The position numbers and the translations under genes were made by a program. From the NCBI GenBank assembly GCA_037074535.1, contig CM073464.1, positions 53,586,870 to 53,650,869 of the forward strand: a DNA stretch of 64,000 nucleotides. Reading direction: 5' to 3'. How positions within the stretch are numbered: position 1 is the first letter of the stretch; each line of letters starts with the position of its first letter. The notes under the pieces are model-generated. The model saw nothing but the letters and a program-made list of their open reading frames with translations, had not been told where the DNA came from and ran no database searches. Positions 36,460 to 46,640 of this stretch are shown here, one piece after another. This DNA is from Gleditsia sinensis (taxonomy: Eukaryota; Streptophyta; Magnoliopsida; Fabales; Fabaceae).

Positions 36460-36600
36460 TATAGATCTATATGCTCTGAAATCACTTAATTTGGAGACCG
36501 TATGAGGGAGATATGAATGATTAATGAGCAGAGGTCAAAATAAGTCTAAAACCTAGGGTGGTAAAGATAAGTATTTTGGTTTTTGATTTTCTGAGAATAA
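35690..36600 (+). repeat. 190-bp-type tandem units in the outer LTR, expanded by a TA array
   Basis: Units carrying GTTAACATAA, then CCACTGGAATCACTTAATTT and GATATATGGTC-type words start near 35750 and 35945. A third half-unit resumes at 36478 with ATCACTTAATTTGGAGACCG. The same unit is repeated in every long Tekay LTR here. The TA minisatellite sits just after GTTAACATAA in the second unit. Confidence 0.75.
35983..36455. repeat. TA-rich minisatellite with 24-bp higher-order unit
   Basis: About 470 bp of TA alternation is punctuated by GTATGTA. Paired G residues recur at 36027/36031, 36051/36055, 36075/36079, 36099/36103, 36123/36127 and 36145/36149, a 24-bp period that slips to 22. Beyond 36190 it becomes an irregular TATACATG/CATGTATA mixture, then pure TA. 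The long Tyr-Ile open frames on both strands are translations of this repeat and are not genes. Confidence 0.95.
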
Positions 36601-36715
36601 TTAGTAAGGAATATGAATAAATAATAAACATGAAAGTCGTAGATAAGTCTTAGATTTTTATAGGCTTTTGAATCACCTCAATTAGAGTTCATATGAGGCA
36701 GATATGGTTGAATAA

Positions 36716-36870
36716 GTGAGGAAGGGTCACAAAACACGGCCAGGCCATGTTCTGAGTTGCTTCAAGATGGGTGGGCCATGTTCAGGGCTATTTTTGAGTA
36801 CATTTGAAGTATTTTTCAATCATGGCCGTGTCCTAAAACATGGCCAGGCCATGTTAGGAGCTGGTAAAGC
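36716..36870 (+). repeat. GC-rich palindromic module in the outer LTR
   Basis: AACATGGCCAGGCCATGTT at 36837-36855 is a perfect 19-bp palindrome with a one-base centre. AACACGGCCAGGCCATGTT at 36733-36751 is the same with one mismatch. A related block is in the minus-strand LTR at 59025-59165. The LTRs at 10778, 17203 and 41788 lack it. Confidence 0.8.
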
Positions 36871-37133
36871 TTATTTTCAATATTTTTCTACCCTAAATGA
36901 ACTTCATTAACAATAGGGTAATAATAGAAATGAAATTGGAGAAGAATGCCCTATAAAATTTTTGAGAACATGTGTTGAAAATGATATAAGTAGGAGAAAA
37001 GTAAGTAGAGGCCAAGCATAAAGAAAATGAAAAGATGAAAATAATATTTAAGAAATAAGAAGAATCTTATAAATGAAAATAATAAATGACTAGTGTATGC
37101 CCAAGCCATTGCCATTGCATGAAATCCTTACCA

Positions 37134-37138
37134 TCTTA
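37134..37138 (+). other. Target site duplication of the inner Tekay element, left copy (TCTTA)
   Basis: TCTTA precedes the LTR start at 37139 and is repeated at 45680-45684 after the LTR end. The 5-bp size is usual for Ty3/gypsy integrase. Confidence 0.9.
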
Positions 37139-37360
37139 TGTAACATCCCTAATTTCGTTTATTGATAAAAGTACAAAAATATTTAATTAAGGAAATAAAA
37201 TTTATTAGACAATATTTTAGATATCTAAGGAAATATAATCCTTAGATATTCTTCACCTTATGTATATGCATAGAAAATGTTTCTAACATTAAGAGAACAA
37301 ATAAAGAGAGAAAACCTAATAGGAAAGAAATTAGAAATAACATACTAAAGAGATGCAAAA
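37139..37360 (+). repeat. 5' LTR remnant of the inner Tekay element (first 222 bp)
   Basis: It matches the first 222 bp of the 3' LTR at 41788-42009 with two mismatches and then stops after GATGCAAAA. Ten bases later comes the sequence found just before gag in other copies (CCATAGTAGGAAATGG). About 3.7 kb of LTR, the primer binding site and most of the leader are deleted. AAATAACATAC-like words at 37335 and 37358 give microhomology at the junction. Confidence 0.92.
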
Positions 37361-37379
37361 TAACATACCATAGTAGGAA

Positions 37380-38370
37380 ATGGCACCACCAAGGAGGAAT
37401 CCAGCAACCAATGCAGAGGAAACCCTGCACAACCTTGCCCCGGCAATTCGAGACCAAGTCATGACCACCAACCAAATTTTACAACATCTTCAGAATGCTA
37501 ATAACCCAAATGATGAGAATGGTGCTAACAACCGGATGGCTGGAAAAGATAATGGCATATCCAAATTCTTGAAGACTAGACCACCTTGTTTCCAAGGTGG
37601 TTATGACCCAACGGTAGCCGAAAGGTGGATAAGGGAATTAGAGAAAATCTTTGAAGTGATGGGCTGTACTGAAGAGCAGCAAGTTATTTTTACTGCATAT
37701 ATGTTAAAGGATGAAGCAGAATACTGGTGGCGTGGAGTTAGAGAACTTTTAGCTCATCAGGGAAGACAGATCACCTGGCAAGTGTTCAAGGACATTTTTT
37801 TTGAAAAGTACTTTCCAAGTACTGTACGGGCAGAGAAAGAGATCGAATTTCTCTAACTCAGGCAAGGAAGCATGACCGTGGACCAGTATATCGCAAGGTT
37901 CGAGGAGCTATCTAAGTTCTCCTCTTATCTGCGATATAACCCAGATGAAGCATGGAAGGCGGTTAAATTTGAAGCGGGACTAAACCCAGAGATAAAGAAT
38001 GCTATTATAGCTATGGAGATCAAGGAGTTTGTACCTCTGATAAATAAATGCAGACTCCTGGAAAAGATTTTAAGGGCAGTGGAGGACGAGAAGCAAAGGC
38101 AAAACCTATGGAAGAGGAAGAAAATTTTTCCCAATCTTGGAAAGAATGTGAGAAGAAGTGGATATGGAGCTGGTAAGAGGCCATTGATTGCGGGTCCTAG
38201 ACCTTTTCAACAAGACCTCGCCTCAGTCAAGTGCGCTAAGTGCAGATGCATGCATGGTAACCGGCCATGCTACATGGGACAAGATGTATGCTTCAATTGC
38301 GGACAGAAGGGACATTTTGCAAGAAACTGCCCATCGAATGCGGGAAAACAGCCAAAACAGAGGCCTCAAG
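37380..38370 (+). pseudogene. gag: Tekay gag
   Basis: It starts at the ATG of ATGGCACCACCAAGG, the same start used in the copies at 10411, 54975 and 63012. An Asn-rich linker is followed by the retrotransposon gag domain (RPPCFQGGYDPTVAERWI, EVMGCTEEQQ, AYMLKDEAEYWW, VFKDIFFEKYFP). A TAA at 37854-37856 breaks it where sister copies have Gln, and the frame resumes with QGSMTVDQYIARFEELSKF. Two zinc knuckles follow: CX2CX3HX4C in CAKCRCMHGNRPC and CX2CX4HX4C in CFNCGQKGHFARNC at 38289-38330. The product would be the capsid and nucleocapsid of the retrotransposon particle. Confidence 0.92.
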
Positions 38371-38930
38371 TGAAAGGAAGGGTTTTCACCCTGAGCGGCC
38401 AAGAGGCAGCTCAATCTTCTGAAATGATTCAAGGTACATGCTATATCTATGGATTTGCTCTTATGGTGTTATTTGACTCTGGTGCTAGTCATTCATTTAT
38501 ATCGGAAGAATGTATTAGGAAGTTTCAGTTTCCTATTTTTGAAACTCCCTATGAGCTATCCGTAGTAACGCCTACAGGGGAACAGGTATTAATTTCCTCT
38601 GTTTGTAAAGATTGTCAAGTCACCATCCAGGAGAAAACTTTTTCTGTAGACCTCGTCTGTTTACCTTTAAGAGGTATTGAGGTCATTTTAGGGTTAGAAT
38701 GGATGTCTAGAAATCGAGTCTTGCTGAATTGTTGTAACAAGACCGTTGAATTTCTACCTCCTACTCCAAAAGAGGAGGTCCAATTATTGATGCTAAATGC
38801 CAATCAAGTTAATAGGGAGTTGAAAAATGGAGTACTTGGATACGTTCTCTTGTATTTATCAAACCTAGAAGTCAAATCGAAGCTTGATGAAATTCCAATA
38901 GCCAACAAGTTTCCTGAAGTATTTCCATCA
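38371..38930 (+). pseudogene. pol: Tekay aspartic protease
   Basis: It is continuous with gag in the same frame. The catalytic motif is VLFDSGASHSFIS, with the active Asp codon at 38475-38477. Next come an ELSVVTPTGE-type block and the conserved LRGIEVILGLEWMSRN near 38670-38715. This enzyme cleaves the gag-pol polyprotein. The domain itself has no stop codon. Its N-terminal boundary is approximate. Confidence 0.92.
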
Positions 38931-39524
38931 GATATTCCAGGCTTACCTCCCAAGATAGAGATAGAGTTCTCTATTGATCTCCTACCTGGGACAGGGCCTA
39001 TCTCTATTGCACCATATCGAATGTCCTCGAAGGAACTACAGGAACTCAAGAAGCAGTTGGAGGCACTATTAGACAAGCAATTCATTAGACCGAGTGTATC
39101 ACCTTGGGGAGCTCCTGTATTGTTTGTTAAGAAGAAAGACGAGAGCTTAAGACTATGCATAGATTACAGACAGCTGAATAAGGTGACTATCTAAAACAAG
39201 TACCCTCTCCCTAGGATAGATGACTTATTGGATCAATTGAAGGGAGCCTCCATCTTTTCTAAAATTGACTTGAGGTCAGGATATCATCAGATTAGGATCA
39301 AGGAGGAGGACATACCGAAAACTGCCTTCAGGACTAGGTATGGGCACTATGAGTTTCTCGTAATGCCCTTCGGGTTGACGAATGCACCTGCAATTTTCAT
39401 GGATTACATGAATCGCATTTTTCGACCCTACCTAGATCAGTTTGTTGTAGTGTTCATTGATGACATCTTGATATATTCTAAGAGTGAGAAAGAACATGAA
39501 CAACATCTCCGCATCGTGCTGTAA
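38931..39524 (+). pseudogene. pol: Tekay reverse transcriptase
   Basis: Conserved blocks appear in order: IPGLPPKIEIEFSIDLLPGT, FIRPSVSPWGAPVLFVKKKD, LCIDYRQLNKVTI, FSKIDLRSGYHQIRI, TAFRTRYGHYEFLVMPFGLT and the active site VVFIDDILIYS with the Asp pair at 39459-39464. TAA codons at 39192-39194 and 39522-39524 interrupt the frame. Just downstream, near 39565, seven residues present in the sister copy at 56535-57068 are missing in frame. The enzyme copies element RNA into DNA inside the particle. All three catalytic Asp residues are still encoded. Confidence 0.93.
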
Positions 39525-40229
39525 GTGCTGAAAGAGAAAAAATTATATGCCAAATTGCAGAAGTGTGAGTTTCTCGAACATGTCATCTCTAATAGAGGGG
39601 TAGCCGTAGATCCTAGCAAGACGGAAGCAGTGATTCAATGGGAGAGACCAAAGACGGTTACAGAAGTCAGAAGTTTCCTGGGTTTGGCAGGATACTACAG
39701 AAGGTTTATACAAAACTTCTCTCGTATAGCCTTGCCATTAACTAAATTGACCAGGAAGGGAAGTCCTTTTAAATGGACTGATGAATGTGAAGCTAGTTTT
39801 CAAGAGCTGAAGACAAGATTAACCACTCCTCCTGTTTTAATTATTCCAGACTCCACAGGACATTTTGAAGTGTATAGTGATGCTTCAAAGAAAGGGCTAG
39901 GATGTGTGCTGATGCAAGATAAGAGAGTAGTTGCTTACGCCTCTAGGCAACTGAGACCCCACGAAGGAAACTATCCAACCCATGATCTTGAATTAGCGGC
40001 AGTAGTGTTTGCCTTAAAGATTTGGCGACACTATTTGTACGGGGCAACCTTTGAAGTATATTGTGATCATAAGAGTCTTAAATACCTCTTTGATCATAAG
40101 GAGTTAAATATGAGGCAACGAAGATGGGTAGAATTCCTCAATGACTACAAGTTTGAGATAAAGTATCATCCCAGAAAGGTGAATGTTGTAGCAGATTCCT
40201 TGAGTCGAAAATCTCTGCACATGGGTTAG
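39525..40229 (+). pseudogene. pol: Tekay RT connection and RNase H
   Basis: The open stretch holds the RT thumb/connection (VRSFLGLAGYYRRFIQNFSR, LTRKGSPFKWTDECEASF) and RNase H: HFEVYSDASKKGLGCVL with the first catalytic Asp at 39879-39881, ASRQLRPHEGNYPTHDLELA with the Glu, then FEVYCDHKSLKYLF and NVVADSLSRKS with further acidic residues. RNase H removes the RNA strand after first-strand synthesis. The stretch ends at TAG 40227-40229, a stop also present at the same codon in the copy ending near 56334. Confidence 0.93.
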
Positions 40230-41440
40230 ATGATGGTGTATGAGATGCAGATGCTAGAGGAGTTTCAAAATTTGAAGCTAGCCACTACTCTTACTCCAAA
40301 GAATCTAGTCATTAATGGTTTAAGTATAGGGTGTGACCTTAGAGCCCAGATCAAAGAGGCTCAAGCTCACGACCAATACTTACAGGATCATAAAGACCAA
40401 GGTAATTTTTCTGTCATTGAAGATGGAGCAATCAAATATCAGGGAAGGATTTGTGTCCCTCAAGAACGAGAGTTGAGGACTAAGATCCTGCAGGAGGCGC
40501 ATCAGAGTAACATCCTGGATGCACTAAAATGTACCAGGATTTAAAAAGAATGTATTGGTGGCCAGGGATGAAAAAGGATATTGCTGAGTTTGTGGCGAAA
40601 TGTCTCATTTGTCAAAAGGTGAAGGTGGAGCATCAAAAACCAGCGGGATTACTACAACCTCTTGAGATCCCTAAATGGAAATGGGACAGTATCTCAATGG
40701 ACTTTGTTGTGGGATTACCTAAGACTTTAGTGGGACATGACTCTATCTGGGTAATAATTGACAGATTAACCAAATCTGCTCACTTTTTTGCCCATAAAAA
40801 TTAACTATTCACTGGATAAATTAGCCGAATTGTACGTCTAGGAAATAGTTAGACTGCATGGAATTCCCTTAAATATCGTTTCTGATAGAGATCTGAGGTT
40901 CACATCGAGGTTTTGGAAGACAATGCAGGAAGCTTTTAGTACTCAGTTGCAGTTCAGTACTGCCTACCATCCTCAGACTGATGGGCAGACAGAATGCACC
41001 ATTCAAACCTTCGAAGATATGTTGAGGGCCTGTGTGATAGAGCAGGGTAAAGGATGGGATAAGTACCTACCTTTAGTAGAATTTGCTTATAATAATAGTT
41101 ATCATTCTAGTATTAAGATGGCCCCCTATGAAGCTTTATACGGTAGAAAGTGTCGATCTCCACTATGTTGGTTTGAGGTAGGAGAAAAGAACTTGTTGGG
41201 TCCTGATCTAGTTCAACAAACCACTGAACAAATCAGGATGATACGAGACAAAATACTTACAACTCAGAGTCGGCAAAAGAGTTACTAGGATAAGAGACAT
41301 AGACCTCTAGAGTTTGAAGAAGGAGATCATGTATTTCTGAAACTTTCCCCGACTACTGGAGTTGGTAGGTCTCTCAAAACAAGAAAGCTAAGTCCACAAT
41401 TTTTGGGACCCTACCAAATTCTGAAGAAAGTAGGAACATC
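40230..41440 (+). pseudogene. pol: Tekay integrase
   Basis: The linker at 40230-40480 leads into a zinc-binding part with CLICQK (near 40600). A frameshift lies near 40520-40530. The core keeps its D,D35E triad: Asp in SMDFVVGLP (40700-40702), Asp in VSDRDLRF (40884-40886) and Glu in DGQTE (40992-40994). One extra T near 40784-40790 shifts the frame back. TAG codons lie at 40839-40841 and 41286-41288. The integrase inserts element DNA with 5-bp target duplication, matching the TCTTA flanks. Confidence 0.92.
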
Positions 41441-41750
41441 AGCATATCAAGTTGCTCTCCCACCTAATTTGTCCAACCTACATAATGTTTTCCACGTATC
41501 ATAGCTGCGGAAGTATCTTCCAGATTCATCACATGTAATATAGGAAGAACCAATCCAAATAAAGGAGAACATGACATACCAGCTAGTACCTGCATCCATA
41601 TTGGACAGTGACGTGAAGCAACTGAGAAATAAAACCATTTCCCTTGTTAAGGTGTTCTAGAAAGGTTTGACTTCGGAAGAAGCAACTTGGGAGCAGGAAG
41701 AAGTCATGATGAAGAAATATCCGCAATTGTTCTTATTAGGTAATTTCTGA
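41441..41750 (+). pseudogene. pol: Integrase C-terminus with chromodomain-like tail
   Basis: In frame with gag, the text reads KVGTSAYQVALPPNLSNLHN and VFHVS, then after stops EEPIQIKENMTYQLVPASIL, VKQLRNKTISLVKVF and EEATWEQEEVMMKKYPQLF before the natural TGA at 41748-41750. This is the chromodomain-related end of Tekay/Del integrases, thought to guide insertion into heterochromatin. TAG codons at 41502, 41541 and 41658 break it. The one at 41658 replaces the Trp expected after KV. Confidence 0.85.
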
Positions 41751-41773
41751 AATTTTGAGGACAAAATTTCTTT

Positions 41774-41787
41774 TAGGGGGAGAGAAA
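41774..41787 (+). other. Polypurine tract of the inner Tekay element
   Basis: The purine run AGGGGGGAGAGAAA sits directly before the 3' LTR start TGTAACATCC. It is the plus-strand DNA priming site. Confidence 0.9.
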
Positions 41788-44700
41788 TGTAACATCCCTA
41801 ATTTCGTTTATTGATAAAAGTACAAAAATATTTAATTAAGGAAATAAAATTTATTAGACAATATTTTAGATATCTAAGGAAATATAATCCTTAGATTTTC
41901 TTCATCTTATGTATATGCATAGAAAATGTTTCTAACATTAAGAGAACAAATAAAGAGAGAAAACCTAATAGGAAAGAAATTAGAAATAACATACTAAAGA
42001 GATGCAAAATTCTTGGATAAGGAAGATAAATTTTTAGAAACAAGTAAAGGTCTTAAAATTTCAAGAACATTGGATTATGGTAATTTTTTCTAATTCAAGA
42101 ACTAGAGTTAGTAAGTTTAAAATCTTTACCCATACATTGGGCTTTTACCTATGGACACTTCATATAGAGTTTTCCACTTCACATAAGTTTCTAGCAAGCC
42201 CATTGGATAACCTAAGTAAGAAATAAAACATAAACTTGGACTAGGATATAGTAATTGGACCAATAGCCCAAAAATTATGAAAATGTGACCAAGCCCTCCA
42301 AGAAAGGTAGAATTTTATCCAAAGCAAAGAAAATGGGTAGCAATAAGCCCATAATGGGTAGGAATAAGCCCAAATCCAAGAGGAAAAATAAAATAAAATA
42401 AATTAGGTGATGATATAACAATAATAATAATAAAGATTCGGTTACATGGCATTAAGACAAAAATTTAGCAAGTGGTGTGATTCTACATTCATAATTTTGG
42501 CAAGTGGCATGATAATACAAGGCTTTAGGACAAAAATATCTATATCCTACACTCATAATTCTAGCAAGTGGTATGATAATACATGGCATTAGGACAAAAC
42601 ATTCCTATCCCACACAAATAATATCAACCAAATAATGGAGATTCAAGGGTTAGAAATTTGCCACCTAAAACGGCAAACCTATCATACTTGTTTAAGACAA
42701 AAGAAAATGGAAATGAATCCTTAAATCAAAGGGACCTTGTCCCTTATCTTAAGAACATATCATCATAATTTTCAAAATACAAATCTCCTTTTCCTATGCA
42801 TATCTTGACTAAGGAAGAGGAAGACAAGAACATAAGTTGTTTGTTTTCCAAAAATTCAACAAAGTGTATCCTAATTGTGATAAGGTAGACCCATGATCAT
42901 GAAAGGTGAATTATTTGGTGGTCTATATAAGAAAACCCACCCTTACAACATTTTAATTTCGTCCAAGTGAGGAAGAGAGAGAAATAGAAGCAAGGTAGAG
43001 TAAGGAAAGGAAAGAAAGAGAGGAGAAGAAAGGAAGGAAGAAGAAGGAGAAGTTTAGAAAGCTAAGTACTCAAGGTAAGTTACCTTAATCTCCACTTGAG
43101 TCTATTTTTCTTCTTCATACTTGAGGTTCAAAAATTCACCCTCCTTCTCTTACCTAAGCTGCTAGAAAAGGTAAAGGAAGGAAGGAATCTTGCTATTTCT
43201 TTCAAGAGGAAACAAGAAAACCAATTCACTAAGTAAGCTAGGAAGATTCTTAGGTAAGTTTAACAATATTTCTTTTTGAAGAAAACTTTTGAAACTTATA
43301 ATATTTATATGAGATTTTGATCTTAGAACTGTGATAATTGGTCATGGATGTTGCTATGTCATGTTACATATTGATCTTGTATGTTATGTATGTTTGAATA
43401 CTTAAGCCAGTATAGAAAGTTCTGCATAGGTATGGCTATGGGTGGCAAAATTTTAAGCTTCTGTATTTTAATTTCTGGGAATTATCTGTATAGAATTAAA
43501 ATAAATGGTTAACATAAGAATTGTAGCTATGTGTGTCACAGATTTTTAACCACTGAAATCATTCAATTTGGAGTTCATATGAGGTAGATATGGTCTGCTT
43601 AGTTAGCAAAGGTCAGAAAATGGTTCATCAGGTAAGAAAATGTTAGGATAGCTTCGGTATTTTAATTTCTGGGAATTATCTATATAGAAATAAAATAAAT
43701 GGTTAACATAATAATTGTAGCTATGTGTGTCACGGATCGTTAGCCACTGGAATCATTCAATTTGGAGTCCATATGATGTAGATATGGTCCGATTAGTTAG
43801 CGAAGGTCATAAAATGGTTCATCAGGTAAGAATATGTTAGGATAGTTTCGGTATTTTAATTTCTAGGAATTATCTGTATGGAATTAAAATAAATGGTTAA
43901 CAGAAGAATTGTAGCTATGTGTGTCACGGATGTTTAGCCACTAGAATCATTCAATTTGGAGTCCATATGATGTAGATATGGTCTGATTAGTTAGCAAAGG
44001 TCAGAAAATGGTTCATCAGGGAAAAATATGTTAGGATAGCTTCGGTATTTTAATTTCTGGGAATTATATGTATGGAATTAAAATAAATGGTTAACATAAT
44101 AATTGTGGCTATGTGTGTCACATATTTTTAGCCACTGTAATCATTCAATTTGGAGTCCATATGAGGTAGATATGGTCCAATTAGTAAGTAATGGTCAGAA
44201 AAATGGTTAATCAGGGAAGAATATGTTATGATAGCCTCGGTATTTTAATTTATGGAACCTTCTGTAAGGAATTGAAATAAATGGTTAACATATGAATTAT
44301 ATATATATATATATGTGTCCCAGATCTTTAGCCACTGGAATCACTTAATTCAGAATTCGTATGAGGGAGATATGGACATATTAGTAGATAGAGGTCAGAA
44401 CCTAACTGAAAAGAAATAACCTATACATTTAGGGAGTAATATCACCTTGATCTCTTAATATTTTGCTACAATGTTCAACATAATAGTTTTAGATAATTGT
44501 TTTATCTTGAAATTGACACCAAGATCACCTACATCAGAGTTAAATTGAGGGAGTTATGCTCTGATTAGTAAGAAAATGTTAGATAGGATGAAAACCTGCA
44601 TCAAGAAAATAAAGAAATAAAATTAGTATTTTAAAAAAGAAGATGAATCTTAATAAATGACTAATATAGCCATAGCCATTGCCATTGTATGAACTTCTTA

Positions 44701-45679
44701 CCATCTTAAGTGTGAAATTTTGACATGAAAATATTTTATAAAGTGATATTTGAAATGGTTATGTTCATGGCATGATTACCAATGATTTTTTGGTAATAGT
44801 TATATTTTGATGAACATACTTGTTATTGAAAGCATATTTTTGGCTATCATTGTGAAAAGAAAAGAAATGAGCACGGTCACATGGAAATTCGTGTGGTGCA
44901 CCAGTAGGGGAAGCCCTACCAACGGTTATGGTCATGTTAATGAGAAAAGAAAGAGAAAGTGGGCCATGTCGGACGGAGTGAGAAAAGCCCGTACCAGAGA
45001 GTAGAAAATACTCACCCTGACCGGGGTAACTTGATATGAGAATAAATTGATAGTCATCATATGATATTCTGAAAATAGTTAATCCTGTCATACATATCAT
45101 TACTGTATGATTCTTATGTACATAGATATAATGCATTCATGTGACCAAAGATATTTTCTGTAGTTTATACAGCTGAACATGACATGATGAACTATATAGA
45201 TAGTAAATTATGATTTATTGTTGAACTTACTGGGATTTAATTCTCACTATATTTCCATATCATGTTCAGAAGAATAATATGCAGATTTTCTCTATGACAC
45301 TTATTATTACCGTACGTTATTACCGTATGTTGGATCGAGGTGCCCTACCTTGGGCAACTACCAACTATATCAGATGTATCTGTCGTAGATCTGACTGAAA
45401 TTCCGGTGGACGTGCCACCCGCACCAGTGTCCCCAGAAGTTGTCGACATAGATGATTAGAGTTACTATGTATCTTTGTACAAATGTTTGTAAAATAATGG
45501 TGTGTAGTTTGTAAAATAATGGTGTGTATGGAAACTAAGTATTGTATTATAAGTATTGTATCACTGTTAATAACAATTATGCTTGGTTATTATTACGAGT
45601 TAAGTGGTTAGAATTAAAGTAGTAATAACTTCATGGAATTGTTTTAAATATAAAAGAAAATTGTTATGGAGTTGTTACA
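41788..45679 (+). repeat. 3' LTR of the inner Tekay element, complete (3892 bp)
   Basis: It starts TGTAACATCCCTAATTTCG and ends GGAGTTGTTACA, followed by the TCTTA duplication. This is the reference copy used here to recognise the other Tekay LTR pieces. It has a purine-rich stretch at 42970-43060, a five-unit 190-bp tandem array at 43469-44400, and the R/U5-like landmark near 45225-45275. It contains no large TA array, only a short one at 44298-44315. Confidence 0.95.
43469..44400 (+). repeat. Tandem array of about 190 bp x 5 in the 3' LTR
   Basis: TTCTGGGAATTATCTGTAT-like words recur near 43478, 43668, 43860, 44055 and 44252. Each is followed by GGTTAACATAA, GTGTGTCAC, CATTCAATTTGGAGT and GATATGGTC words. 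Spacing is 190-197 bp. The first four units are close to one another and the last is most diverged. Confidence 0.9.
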
Positions 45680-45684
45680 TCTTA
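45680..45684 (+). other. Target site duplication of the inner Tekay element, right copy (TCTTA)
   Basis: It is identical to 37134-37138. The outer LTR resumes here with TCTTAAATGTGTAATTTTGA, the expected continuation of ACCATCTTA at 37130-37138. Confidence 0.9.
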
Positions 45685-46640
45685 AATGTGTAATTTTGAC
45701 ATAGAAATATTTTATAAAGTGATAATAAAAAATGGTTATGATCATGGCATGATTGTATTTTACCAATGATTTTTGGTAATGATTATGCTTTGATGATACA
45801 TTATGGCATGCGAGTATAATGAACATACTTATTATTGAAATCATCTTTTTAGCTATTAACATGAAAACAAAAGAGACAAGTGTGGTCACATGGCGGTCCA
45901 TGTGGTGCACTAGTAGGGGATGCCTTACTCACAGTTATGATTATGCTAATGAGAAAAGAAAGAGAAAGTGTGCCATGTCGGATGGAGTGAGAAAAGCCCG
46001 TACCGGAGAGTAGAAAATACTCACCCTGACCGAGATAGCTTGATATGAAAATAAGTTGATAGCCATCATATGATATTCTAAAAATAGTTATTCATGCCAT
46101 ACATGTCATTACTATACGATTTTTATGTGTATAGATAAAGTGCATTCATGTGATCTAAGGTATTTATTGTAGCTTATACAAATGAATATGACATGATGAG
46201 ATATATTGATGATAATTATGATTTATTGTTGAACCTATTGGGATTTAATTCTCACTATATTTTCATATCATGTTCAGAAGACTAAATATGCAGATATTCT
46301 CTATGACAAGCTTTTAGTGTATGTTGGATCAAGTTGGCTAAGATCCTAGTGAAGGTGTAACCCCCCTCACCTGTATCCCTGAAACTGGTCAATATGGATG
46401 ATAACATATAGACATATATGTGTTTGATTTTTGGACAGACGTTTTCAATTAATGATGTGTATGTGAACCCAGAATTGTATTAGTGTTAATGGTATACCAT
46501 AAACCTTAATTATGCTTGGTTAATTTAATTGAATGTTATTATGAGTTAAATAGTTAGAAGTAAAGAGGTAATGACTTCATAGGATTTTACAAATATATAT
46601 ATATACATGTATATATGTAAAAGAAATTGGAGTTGTTACA

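Larger units (their letters stand above)
37139..45679 (+). mobile_element. Tekay/Del-type Ty3/gypsy chromovirus, 8.54 kb, defective
   Basis: The order is 5' LTR remnant, gag, protease, RT, RNase H, integrase, chromodomain-like tail, polypurine tract, 3' LTR, all on the plus strand and flanked by TCTTA. The long LTR, the single gag-pol frame, the two-knuckle gag and the C-terminal LVKV...EEATWE block fit the Tekay/Del lineage. It is inserted in the outer solo LTR. The 5' LTR is reduced to 222 bp and the primer binding site is gone, and the coding frame is broken at eleven places, so it cannot move by itself. The two LTR ends differ at 2 of 222 shared positions. Confidence 0.95.
30719..46640 (+). 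mobile_element. Outer Tekay-type solo LTR, split by two later insertions
   Basis: The LTR runs in three pieces: 30719-31767, 34936-37138 and 45685-46640, about 4.2 kb in all. It starts TGAAACATCC (TGTAACATCC in other copies) and ends GGAGTTGTTACA. No gag, pol, primer site or second outer LTR is present, and the flanks are a perfect AATTT duplication, so it is a solo LTR left by LTR-LTR recombination. The pieces join in register with the uninterrupted LTRs. It carries 190-bp-type repeats (35690-36600), a large TA minisatellite and a palindromic GC-rich module. Confidence 0.92.

Noticed and set aside
35929..36505. Long overlapping open frames on both strands (up to 186 residues) rich in Tyr-Ile
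   Set aside because: They are translations of the TA/TG minisatellite in six frames; stops are rare because TAT, ATA and GTA are sense codons.
36716..36910. 64-residue frame over the GC-rich module
   Set aside because: It is created by the palindromic repeats inside the LTR and has no counterpart frame in the copy at 59025-59165.
37242..39160. Several frames on the strand opposite the Tekay gag-pol
   Set aside because: They are shadows of the plus-strand gag-pol frame, which carries all catalytic motifs.
43469..44400. CRISPR-like array
   Set aside because: The units are directly adjacent 190-bp tandem copies without spacers, inside a plant LTR.
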